Positions 6,804 through 12,666 of a DNA stretch of 20,547 bases are shown in pieces. Numbering within the stretch: the first letter of the stretch is position 1; every line of letters begins with the position of its first letter. Source of the DNA: CAXBYZ01 sp043826085. Lineage in GTDB: Bacteria; Patescibacteriota; Microgenomatia; UBA1400; CG1-02-47-37. The notes beneath the pieces were generated by a model. It was given only the letters and a program-made list of their open reading frames with translations, was not told the origin of the DNA and made no database searches. The stretch covers positions 1 through 20,547 of the forward strand of contig JBDRQW010000065.1 of the NCBI GenBank assembly GCA_043826085.1. Direction: 5' to 3'. A program made the translations under genes and the position numbers.

Positions 6804-8027
6804 ATGTTAGATGCAAGCAAAATTAAAAAAGATTTTCCGATATTAGATAGAGACGTAAACGGCAAGAAGTTGGTGTATTTGGATAATGCGGCTACTAGCC
6901 AAAAACCAATTCAAGTAATTAAAGCGGTGAGTGATTACTATTTAAAACATAATGCCAATGTGCATCGGGGGATTCATACTTTAAGCGAAGAGGCCAGTGA
7001 GATGTATGAGTCGAGCAGAAAAATAGTAGCCGAGTTTATTGGAGCTAGCAAAGATGAGTTGGTGTTTGTCAGAAATGCCACTGAGGGAATAAATTTGGTA
7101 GCTTGGGCCTGGGCGTTTCGAAATTTAAAAAAAGGTGACGAGATTTTAACAACTGAAATGGAGCATCATGCCAACTTAGTGCCATGGCAGGAAGTAGCTA
7201 AAAAGATTGGAGCGAAGTTGGTGGTAGTTGGGGTAACCGATGAGGGATTATTAGATATGAAAGATTTTAAAAATAAATTGAATCAAAAGACTAAGTTAAT
7301 GGCGGTGGTGCAGGTTTCAAATACGACCGGGGTGATTAATCCGGTTGATGAGATTACTAAGTTAGGGAAAAGAGTGGGGGCAAGGGTATTAATAGATGCG
7401 GCCCAAAGTGTTCAGCATATGAAAGTGGATGTTAAAAAGATTGGTTGTGATTTTTTGGTGATAGCCGGACATAAGATGATGGCGCCGATGGGAATTTCCG
7501 GATTGTATTTAAGAAAAGAAGTTCAAGAAGAAGTAGGGGTGTTTTTGACTGGCGGGGGAATGATTAGTGAAGTTTATAAAGATAGAGCGGTGTGGGCAAA
7601 AGGAGTGGAAAAATGGGAAGCGGGTACGCCGAATGTGGGAGGAGCGGTGGGGTTAGCAGAGGCCTGTAAGTATCATAATAAACTGGGTTTGAAAAATATT
7701 CGAGATCATGAAAAAGAGTTAACTAAGTATGCTTTGGGAGAGATAGCAAAAATTAAAGAGGTAAAGATAGTGGGTCCAAAAGATGTAAATATAAGAGGGG
7801 GAGTGGTCACTTTTGTAGTTGATGGGGTTCATGCGCATGATGTGGCTGAGGTATTAAATAGTGAGGGGGTGGCGGTAAGGTCCGGGCATCACTGCACTAT
7901 GCCGCTTCATGACAAGCTTGGTTTGGTGGCTACGACTCGAGCTAGTTTTTATGTGTATAATGATAAAAAAGATGTGGATAGATTGATTGAAGGATTATTA
8001 AAAGTTGTTAGGTTCGTAACCTTGTAA
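6804..8027 (+). CDS. sufS: Cysteine desulfurase SufS
   Basis: A PLP enzyme that takes sulfur from cysteine as a persulfide and hands it to SufU. At 407 aa it matches group II desulfurases: LDNAATSQKP at the N-terminus, the TEMEHHANLVPW histidine motif, IDAAQSVQH, the PLP lysine K224 in AGHKMMAP, and the sulfur-carrying C364 in RSGHHCTMPL. It sits between the SufB/D gene and sufU with gaps of 3 and 5 nt. The last codons (VRFVTL and stop) and the spacer to sufU are made of a repeat, 8010-8032, also found in the PBP gene. The C-terminus therefore appears to be repeat-derived, while the catalytic part is intact. Confidence 0.96.
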   Translation: MLDASKIKKDFPILDRDVNGKKLVYLDNAATSQKPIQVIKAVSDYYLKHNANVHRGIHTLSEEASEMYESSRKIVAEFIGASKDELVFVRNATEGINLVAWAWAFRNLKKGDEILTTEMEHHANLVPWQEVAKKIGAKLVVVGVTDEGLLDMKDFKNKLNQKTKLMAVVQVSNTTGVINPVDEITKLGKRVGARVLIDAAQSVQHMKVDVKKIGCDFLVIAGHKMMAPMGISGLYLRKEVQEEVGVFLTGGGMISEVYKDRAVWAKGVEKWEAGTPNVGGAVGLAEACKYHNKLGLKNIRDHEKELTKYALGEIAKIKEVKIVGPKDVNIRGGVVTFVVDGVHAHDVAEVLNSEGVAVRSGHHCTMPLHDKLGLVATTRASFYVYNDKKDVDRLIEGLLKVVRFVTL

Positions 8028-8032
8028 GATTT
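8010..8032 (+). repeat. Half-copy of the hairpin repeat over the sufS stop
   Basis: The 23-nt stretch beginning AGGTTCGTAACCTTG matches 17323-17345 inside the PBP gene at 22 of 23 positions. AGGTT and AACCT can form a 5-bp stem around CGT. It supplies the last codons and stop of sufS and runs right up to the sufU start. Its tail (CTTG-AAGATTT) resembles the linker of the double-hairpin element at 9585-9658. Confidence 0.7.
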
Positions 8033-8440
8033 ATGAATATATATAAAGAAGAGATATCGGATCATTTTAAGAGTCCGAGGAATTTTGGGTTAAAAGAGGA
8101 TAAAGACTGGGTAGTGGCGGAAGAGAGAAATAGTAGTTGTGGGGATGTGATTAAATTGGGTGTAAAGATAAATAAATTCGAGGTTACCCAGCCAATGGGC
8201 GGGCAGGCGAACTTGAAATTTATTGAAGAGGTGGGGTTTGAGGGGGAGGGGTGTGCAATTTGCATGGCCTCAGCGAGTATGTTGACCGAGATGATTAAGG
8301 GGAAGAGTTTAAAAGAGGCGGGTAATATTGGTGAGGAGGAGATGATGGAGAGATTGGGAATTAAGATAAGTGCGGGGAGAAAAAAGTGTGCTACACTGGG
8401 TTTAGTAGCATGGCAAAAATTACAAAAAATGTATGAATAA
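8033..8440 (+). CDS. sufU: SufU-type sulfur acceptor (IscU-like fold)
   Basis: SufU takes persulfide sulfur from SufS through a zinc-bound cysteine and passes it to the SufBCD scaffold. At 135 aa it has the family ligands: C36 and D38 in NSSCGD, C74 in GEGCAICMASAS and C119 in GRKKCATLGLVA. A second cysteine, C77, lies in the GCAIC segment, where many homologues have serine. The order sufS-sufU agrees with SufU rather than IscU. No Shine-Dalgarno is visible (repeat sequence fills the 5-nt gap), so translation is probably coupled to sufS. The stop overlaps the next start in ATGAATAA. Confidence 0.92.
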   Translation: MNIYKEEISDHFKSPRNFGLKEDKDWVVAEERNSSCGDVIKLGVKINKFEVTQPMGGQANLKFIEEVGFEGEGCAICMASASMLTEMIKGKSLKEAGNIGEEEMMERLGIKISAGRKKCATLGLVAWQKLQKMYE

Positions 8441-9134
8441 ACCACAACAATTTAAAGGTAAAGTAAGTGAGCATATTTTACTTAATGAAAAGTTTCACTA
8501 TCTTCGATTGGAGTTGCTTGATCCTTATAGGATTGAGTTTGAGGCTGGACAGTTTGTGTCGATAGATATTGGGGGACAAGAGAGGCGGAGCTACTCGATT
8601 GCTTCGGCACCAGCCATGGATCATGCAATTGAAATTTGCGTGGATGTGACTCCGGGGGGTAAGGGCTCGACTTTTATAAAGGCATTAAAGTCGGGGGACA
8701 CAGTTAATTTTTTGGGTCCGATGGGTCAATTGGTAGTAGGAACTGAGAAAAAGTTATTGTTGGTGGCGACTGGAGTGGGAGTTGCCCCTTTTAGAAGTAT
8801 AATTTTGGATTTACTTGAGGGAAAAGTGGATAAAAGAGAGATTAAACTTTATTGGGGATTGAGATATGTTGAAGATATGTTTTGGGAGGAAGATTTTAGA
8901 AGGTTGCATAAAACATATGAGAATTTTGAGTTTAATTTGATTTTAAGCAAACCTCCAAAGCTTTGGCCTCTTAAAGTAGGACATGTAACTGAATATATTA
9001 GAGATGATTGTAAATTGGGAAGTGATTGGGGAGTGTATTTGTGTGGTAATCAGCCGATGATTGAGGATGTATCTAAGTTGGTGCAAGAGAAGGGTGTGTT
9101 AAAAGAAAAGGTTTATTTTGAGAGGTTTTTTTAA
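8433..9134 (+). CDS. FNR-type FAD/NAD(P) oxidoreductase
   Basis: A 233-aa flavoenzyme of the ferredoxin-NADP reductase superfamily. The FAD domain shows RRSYSIAS (51-58, flavin-binding RxYS) and TPGGKGST; the nucleotide domain shows ATGVGVAPFRS (112-122) and YLCGNQPMIEDV; it ends in ERFF, as many FNRs end with an aromatic residue. There is no 2Fe-2S domain and no membrane segment. It likely moves electrons between NAD(P)H and a ferredoxin or other small carrier. It overlaps sufU by 8 nt and is the last gene of the suf operon, so it may supply electrons for cluster assembly; that link is inference. Confidence 0.87.
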   Translation: MNKPQQFKGKVSEHILLNEKFHYLRLELLDPYRIEFEAGQFVSIDIGGQERRSYSIASAPAMDHAIEICVDVTPGGKGSTFIKALKSGDTVNFLGPMGQLVVGTEKKLLLVATGVGVAPFRSIILDLLEGKVDKREIKLYWGLRYVEDMFWEEDFRRLHKTYENFEFNLILSKPPKLWPLKVGHVTEYIRDDCKLGSDWGVYLCGNQPMIEDVSKLVQEKGVLKEKVYFERFF

Positions 9135-9164
9135 ATAACCTATAGTCTTCTTGAGGAATTCCTC

Positions 9165-9194
9165 TTGACAAGAATAATAAAACTACTCTATGCT
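9165..9194 (+). promoter_or_regulatory. Promoter of the 66-aa gene
   Basis: A perfect -35 TTGACA (9165-9170) is followed after 18 nt by TATGCT (9189-9194). The start near 9201 gives a leader of about 60 nt, unlike several other genes here whose -10 box touches the start codon. Confidence 0.6.
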
Positions 9195-9244
9195 ACCTCT
9201 GTAGTTAATAACTGCCCGTAAAATAGGAAACAACTATAAATTGC

Positions 9245-9254
9245 AAGGAGGTGA
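9245..9254 (+). promoter_or_regulatory. Full-length Shine-Dalgarno sequence
   Basis: AAGGAGGTGA is complementary to the 16S rRNA tail over ten bases and lies 6 nt before ATG 9261. It is the strongest ribosome binding site in the window. Confidence 0.9.
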
Positions 9255-9260
9255 GCAATA

Positions 9261-9461
9261 ATGGCTTTTTCATACACAAATAAAAAGGGTACAACCTATT
9301 ATCTTCATTTTAAAGATGTAACTTTACGTGGAGGTAAAAAACAAAGAATTTATTTCTTCGCTCGTGACGTACGAGATGGATCCTTAGACGAAGTTCCTGC
9401 GGGAATGGAAGTTATGGAAACTGAAAGAACAGGCATGCCAGTTCTTAGGAAGAAAAAATAA
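9261..9461 (+). CDS. Conserved-type small protein of unknown function (66 aa)
   Basis: A 66-aa basic protein: N-terminal SYTNKKGTTYYLHFKDVTL, a central RGGKKQRIYFFARDV and a C-terminal VPAGMEVMETERTGMPVL followed by lysines. It looks like a small all-beta or nucleic-acid-associated protein that I believe recurs in Patescibacteria, but I cannot name a function. Expression signals are unusually complete: a consensus-like promoter, a full Shine-Dalgarno and a rho-independent terminator (9553-9583). Codons such as CGT/CGA arginine and GCT/GTT differ from the AGA/GTG-heavy neighbours. This suggests an abundant protein. It stands alone between the suf operon and a convergent glycosyltransferase. 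Confidence 0.82.
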   Translation: MAFSYTNKKGTTYYLHFKDVTLRGGKKQRIYFFARDVRDGSLDEVPAGMEVMETERTGMPVLRKKK

Positions 9462-9471
9462 ACTTTGAAAA

Positions 9472-9537
9472 CAAAAGAAGGTTACGAACTCGAACTTCTT
9501 AACCCTGCCTGCGCAGGCAGGGTTCGTAACCCTTTTG
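9472..9537. repeat. GGTTACGAAC-type long hairpin with nested palindrome
   Basis: Outer arms CAAAAG (9472-9477) with CTTTTG (9532-9537), then GGTTACGAAC (9480-9489) with GTTCGTAACC (9522-9531). Between them lies a perfect palindrome, CCCTGCCTGCGCAGGCAGGG (9503-9522), extended by AA/TT to 24 bp. The left 27 nt (9476-9502) are identical to 15317-15343. The copy there lacks the nested palindrome, so the palindrome looks like an element inserted in an element. Confidence 0.8.
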
Positions 9538-9552
9538 ATTAAGTTTACGATT

Positions 9553-9583
9553 AAAACCAGTCCTTTACCGGGCTGGTTTTTTT
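9553..9583 (+). terminator. Rho-independent terminator of the 66-aa gene
   Basis: AAAACCAG (9553-9560) pairs with CTGGTTTT (9573-9580), with extra CC/GG pairing inside, and the descending arm runs into a T-tract (9577-9583). It is the best terminator in the window. It may also work for the convergent glycosyltransferase, since the ascending arm begins with an A-run. Confidence 0.8.
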
Positions 9584-9584
9584 G

Positions 9585-9658
9585 GGGGGCATTCGCCCCC
9601 TAAAGCTTGCAAGGATTTAGGAGAGTAAGGGGTATTCACCCCTTACAATTATTAATAG
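9585..9658. repeat. Double-hairpin element with ATTC loops (spacer copy)
   Basis: Hairpin 1 is GGGGGC-ATTC-GCCCCC (9585-9600). Hairpin 2 has GTAAGGGGT (9625-9633) pairing with ACCCCTTAC (9638-9646) around ATTC. The 24-nt linker starts TAAAGCTTGCAAGGATTT, and the element ends in ATTATTAATAG. The same order of parts occurs at 17628-17699 and 19186-19256 inside a coding region. The rest of the 9462-9688 spacer is the long hairpin and the terminator. Confidence 0.85.
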
Positions 9659-9688
9659 AAAGGTTAAGGAGATATAGAGTGGATATGG

Positions 9689-10870
9689 TTATATAAGAGA
9701 CTGATAGGCTTTAAGGTAAAGTTGGCTGGTATGGGAGATGTCATATTGTTTAGCTAATTTGAGATTGTTGTTGGAGATGCGTTTTCGTAGCTTTTGATTT
9801 GAAAGTAAAATTTGAAGACAGGTGGCTAGGGCGATGGGGTTGTTTGCTTCAAACAGGAGTCCATTTAGGTTTGATTTGATAAAACTTGAGAGATTGGGAA
9901 GGTTTGAAGCTACAATCGGTAAGCCGGCGGCTAGGGCTTCGATAAAAGCGACGCTTTGATTTTCAATTATTGAAGGATTAGCAAAAATGGTGGCGGCATT
10001 GTATAGGTGACTTAAGGCTTTTTGTTGATTATCAATTTTGCCGAGAAAGTAGACAGAGTGATTGATTTTTAGTTTGTGAGCCATTTTGTTGAGTTTGTCT
10101 TTTTGGCGGCCTTCACCGATGTAGACTAAACAGGTGTCCGGATTGTGTTGACTGATGGGGGCAAAAGCTTCAAGTAGTAATTTTAGATTTTTATCAAGAT
10201 CTAATCGTCCGACAAAGATAATTAGTTTAGGTTCTTTGATTTGGTATTTTTTCAAGATTGATTTAAGGTTAGTTTTGACTTGGAAGTTTTTAGTAACAAT
10301 GCCGTTTGGGACAGCGATAATCGGACTAACCAGTTTGGCTTGTTTAAAGTAGGGGATTAGGTTGGGGTTGGGAACAGTAACCAGGTTGCATTGGTTATAA
10401 ATGGGGTTGGTTAGTTTATAGATGAGTTTTTTAGTAATTTGACTATGACTTAAGCGTCTGGAGATGATTTTGGTTGGGATGAGAGATTCAACTACATATT
10501 CAGCAGTGAAGTGGTGAGTGATAACAATAGGAATATGAAGTTGTTTGCCAAGATTAAGGGCAGTTAAGCAAATAGGACTAAAGTCTTGAAGGTGGATTAT
10601 GTCAGGTTTGAATTGATTGATCAAGATTTCGATTTTTTTATGTTGGGGGTAGGCTAGAGTAAGCTGGGTTTTGTTATTAAATCTAAAACTGGGCATAAGA
10701 CGGAGAGTGAGATTTGGGTTGAGGATTTGAGTTTGAGCTTTTTTAGTGTGAGAACTAGAGACAATGGTTAGTTGGTGATTTTTACTAAGTTCAAGACCCA
10801 GATTAGCGGTAGCAATAGCCAAGCCACTCATATAAGGAGGATAACTGGTAGAAACAATGAGGATGCGCAT
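9689..10870 (-). CDS. Glycosyltransferase family 4 (GT-B fold)
   Basis: A 393-aa sugar transferase that probably works at the cytoplasmic face of the membrane on a lipid or polysaccharide acceptor; substrate unknown. The N-terminal half starts MRILIVSTSYPPYMSGLA, typical of GT4 acceptor domains, with IIHLQDFSPI and ITHHFTAEYV. The C-terminal half carries the donor site: FVGRLDLDKNL (G221, R222, K227) and the EX7E motif E303...E311 in IENQSVAFIEALAAGLPIVAS. No signal peptide. It is the only leftward gene in this part of the window and stands alone. A TATAAT box ends 7 nt before the ATG and there is no Shine-Dalgarno, so its mRNA may be leaderless. Confidence 0.92.
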   Translation of the reverse strand: MRILIVSTSYPPYMSGLAIATANLGLELSKNHQLTIVSSSHTKKAQTQILNPNLTLRLMPSFRFNNKTQLTLAYPQHKKIEILINQFKPDIIHLQDFSPICLTALNLGKQLHIPIVITHHFTAEYVVESLIPTKIISRRLSHSQITKKLIYKLTNPIYNQCNLVTVPNPNLIPYFKQAKLVSPIIAVPNGIVTKNFQVKTNLKSILKKYQIKEPKLIIFVGRLDLDKNLKLLLEAFAPISQHNPDTCLVYIGEGRQKDKLNKMAHKLKINHSVYFLGKIDNQQKALSHLYNAATIFANPSIIENQSVAFIEALAAGLPIVASNLPNLSSFIKSNLNGLLFEANNPIALATCLQILLSNQKLRKRISNNNLKLAKQYDISHTSQLYLKAYQSLI

Positions 10871-10877
10871 AATGATT

Positions 10878-10883
10878 ATTATA
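10878..10883 (-). promoter_or_regulatory. -10 box of the glycosyltransferase gene
   Basis: On the minus strand TATAAT is followed by 7 nt and then the ATG at 10870. No good -35 is visible at 16-18 nt. The position implies a start of transcription at or within a base or two of the start codon. Confidence 0.55.
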
Positions 10884-10912
10884 CAAGAGAAAAGTGAGTT
10901 AGAACTTAGGTC

Positions 10913-10941
10913 TTGAAAATTTAGGGGTTATAGGATAAATT
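10913..10941 (+). promoter_or_regulatory. Weak promoter candidate for the RskA-like gene
   Basis: TTGAAA (10913-10918), a 17-nt spacer and TAAATT (10936-10941, 4 of 6 consensus positions). It lies 33 nt before ATG 10974, which has its own AAAGGAGA Shine-Dalgarno at 10961-10968. Confidence 0.35.
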
Positions 10942-10973
10942 ATAGGTAGTTTAATTAATTAAAGGAGATAACT

Positions 10974-11540
10974 ATGTGGCAAAAATTAATGAATAGTAAA
11001 GAATTTAGATATGGAATAATAATAGTAGTATTAGTTGTTTTATTTGGATGGATGATAGTAAGGGGTAGAGAAGAGGAAAATCAAGTTATCCCGGAAATTA
11101 CCTTGGAGCCGACCAAACAGATAGTGACAGAGTTGCAATTACCAATAAGTGATGTTGAAACTCAAAAGATTGAGAATAAATTTTCAAGTGAAGGAGTGGA
11201 GATGACCTTACTTAAAGATGTTTCCGGTGGCCAAGCAGTAGGGACAGCTTGGAGACATTCTGACGATGATCCTCTCGATGAACTCGGGACAAGTGCGTTT
11301 TCGTTTAAAGTGGAAGTTTCTCAGCTTAATAGCCTTGAAAAAGGTTTTTATTATGAAGTTTGGATGGTGGGTAAAGATGGATTCTTTTCTGTAGGTAGAG
11401 TTGGAGATATGACAGGTTCCGGAAAGTTGTACTTTACCGATCAAGAAGATAAAAGTGAGTTTAGGGGAGTAGTGGTAACTCTTGAACAGGAAGATGGGGT
11501 GACTACACCCGGTAAGCATATTCTTGAAGGATCGTTTTAA
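10974..11540 (+). CDS. Membrane-anchored protein with an RskA-like (anti-sigma-K C-terminal type) domain
   Basis: A 188-aa single-pass protein: a short cytoplasmic N-terminus, a membrane helix at about 13-29 (YGIIIVVLVVLFGWMIV), a linker, then an external domain from about 73. That domain has the features of the anti-sigma-K RskA C-terminal family: MTLLKDVSGGQAVGTAWR, YYEVWMVGKDGFFSVGRV and VVVTLEQEDGVTTPGKHILEG. There is no cytoplasmic anti-sigma domain and no sigma factor nearby, so it probably binds or displays something at the cell surface rather than regulating sigma. Residues 98-107 (DDPLDELGTS) are encoded by a repeat core also found in gap, and look like a repeat-derived surface loop. 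Confidence 0.72.
   Translation: MWQKLMNSKEFRYGIIIVVLVVLFGWMIVRGREEENQVIPEITLEPTKQIVTELQLPISDVETQKIENKFSSEGVEMTLLKDVSGGQAVGTAWRHSDDDPLDELGTSAFSFKVEVSQLNSLEKGFYYEVWMVGKDGFFSVGRVGDMTGSGKLYFTDQEDKSEFRGVVVTLEQEDGVTTPGKHILEGSF
11274..11294 (+). repeat. TCGATGAACTCGGGACAAG repeat inside a coding region
   Basis: CTCGATGAACTCGGGACAAG plus a following T is identical over 21 nt to 12869-12889 in gap, an unrelated gene. Here it is read in the frame DELGT, and in gap as SMNSGQ, so the same DNA is used in two different reading frames. Confidence 0.8.
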
Positions 11541-11555
11541 AGTTTTCTAATACAA

Positions 11556-11625
11556 ATTAGGTTCGGAACTAGTCCCTCGACAAGCTCGGGATCGCAAAAT
11601 TACTTGCTGAAGTTCCGAACCGAAT
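11556..11625. repeat. GGTTCGGAACT-type long hairpin enclosing a CTCGACAAGCTCGGG core
   Basis: GGTTCGGAACT (11560-11570) pairs perfectly with AGTTCCGAACC (11611-11621), with weaker flanking pairs. The loop contains TCCCTCGACAAGCTCGGGA, a core related to the repeats inside gap and the rpe-like gene, so two families are nested. It fills the space between the RskA-like gene and the start of the LOG operon and could end the upstream transcript, though no U-tract follows. Confidence 0.8.
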
Positions 11626-11644
11626 CTGATAGTATAGTGTCAAT

Positions 11645-12214
11645 ATGACACTTGGTGGATTTATTAAAAACATTGCTTTTTTTGGGTATAGTGATTTTAA
11701 AGAATCGAGCAAAGAATATAAACAAGCGTTTAAGGCGGCTCAGGTCTTGGCTAAAAAGGGTTATACAATAGTAAATGGCGGAGGTCCGGGAATAATGGAT
11801 GCGTCAACTCAGGGGGCTGAGTCGGTTGATGGAGAGACATTGGCAATTACTTTTAATCCAAAAGATGCTCCGGGATTTGAGGGAAGGTATGTAGCCAATC
11901 GGGTAGATAAAGAGATTAAGACAAAGAACTATATTGAGAGAATGTTTAAGCTGATGGAGCATGCGGATTGTTATGTGATTTTTAATGGTGGAACGGGAAC
12001 GCTGTCTGAGTTTGGAACGGCTTGGGTGTTGGCTAGGCTTTATTATCCGCACCATAAACCGTTTATTTTGTACGGCAAGTTTTGGAAGTCAATCATTAAA
12101 GTATTAATGGAAAAGATGAAGATAAGGAGTGAGGCTGTAAAAGTGTTTAAAATAGTGGAGAGCGATGAGGAGATGATAAAAGCGATTTTGGAATTTGAGG
12201 AGAAAAAGCAATGA
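11645..12214 (+). CDS. LOG-family protein (TIGR00730 type, putative nucleotide phosphoribohydrolase)
   Basis: A 189-aa Rossmann-like protein of the LOG / 'lysine decarboxylase-like' family. Characterised members cut the ribose-5-phosphate from purine monophosphates. Motifs: GGGPGIMDAS (45-54) and NGGTGTLSEFGTAW (114-127), the latter matching the PGGxGTxxE signature with N in place of P. The catalytic glutamate E122 is kept. It leads the operon LOG-rpiB-gap-rpe-pfkB, and rpiB overlaps it by 4 nt. Release of ribose-5-phosphate next to rpiB would make metabolic sense, but that is inference. A weak TATAGT (11634-11639) ends 5 nt before the ATG. Confidence 0.88.
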   Translation: MTLGGFIKNIAFFGYSDFKESSKEYKQAFKAAQVLAKKGYTIVNGGGPGIMDASTQGAESVDGETLAITFNPKDAPGFEGRYVANRVDKEIKTKNYIERMFKLMEHADCYVIFNGGTGTLSEFGTAWVLARLYYPHHKPFILYGKFWKSIIKVLMEKMKIRSEAVKVFKIVESDEEMIKAILEFEEKKQ

Positions 12215-12666
12215 AGATATTTTTGGGCGCAGATCATAATGGGTTTAAATTAAAGGGGAAGATAAAAAAATGGTTGAAAGAGTGGGGGTATGAGTATGAA
12301 GATATGGGAAATAGTAGATATGAAGCAGAGGATGATTATGTGGATTTTGCAGTCAAGGTGGGGACTGCTGTTGGTTTGGGAGAAGTTAAAGGAGTGTTGG
12401 TGTGTAATTCCGGGGCCGGGATGGACATTGTAGCTAATAAGATAAAGGGAGTAAGGGGAGTGTTGGGATTTAAGGTGTCCCAAGTTAAGGAGTCGGTAGA
12501 AAAAGATGGAGTTAATGTCTTGAGCATACCGGCTAATTATGTTAGTTTAAGACAAGTTAAAAAAATCTTAAAGATTTTTTTAGAGTCTAAATTAAGACAA
12601 GAAGAAAAATATTTAAGAAGAATAAAGAAAATTAGTAACTTAGAAAAAAGGAACTTTATATGTTAA
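12211..12666 (+). CDS. rpiB: Ribose-5-phosphate isomerase B
   Basis: It interconverts ribose-5-phosphate and ribulose-5-phosphate in the non-oxidative pentose phosphate pathway. The 151-aa protein starts MKIFLGADHNGF, matching the GSDHAGF signature. C65 in VCNSGAGMDIVANK sits at the catalytic cysteine position of RpiB, although the usual CGTGIGM is altered to CNSGAGM. After residue 125 there is a basic helical tail. It overlaps the LOG gene by 4 nt (ATGA) and gap by 7 nt. A LacA/B-type sugar isomerase is the main alternative, but the neighbours favour RpiB. Confidence 0.9.
   Translation: MKIFLGADHNGFKLKGKIKKWLKEWGYEYEDMGNSRYEAEDDYVDFAVKVGTAVGLGEVKGVLVCNSGAGMDIVANKIKGVRGVLGFKVSQVKESVEKDGVNVLSIPANYVSLRQVKKILKIFLESKLRQEEKYLRRIKKISNLEKRNFIC

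Noticed and set aside
9585..9658. CRISPR array
   Set aside because: The copies are dispersed kilobases apart, are palindromic with varying stems, and have no regular spacers or cas genes.
11556..11625. tRNA or other cloverleaf RNA gene
   Set aside because: The fold is one long hairpin with a nested core; there is no acceptor stem, anticodon arm or T-loop motif. I found no tRNA in the window.
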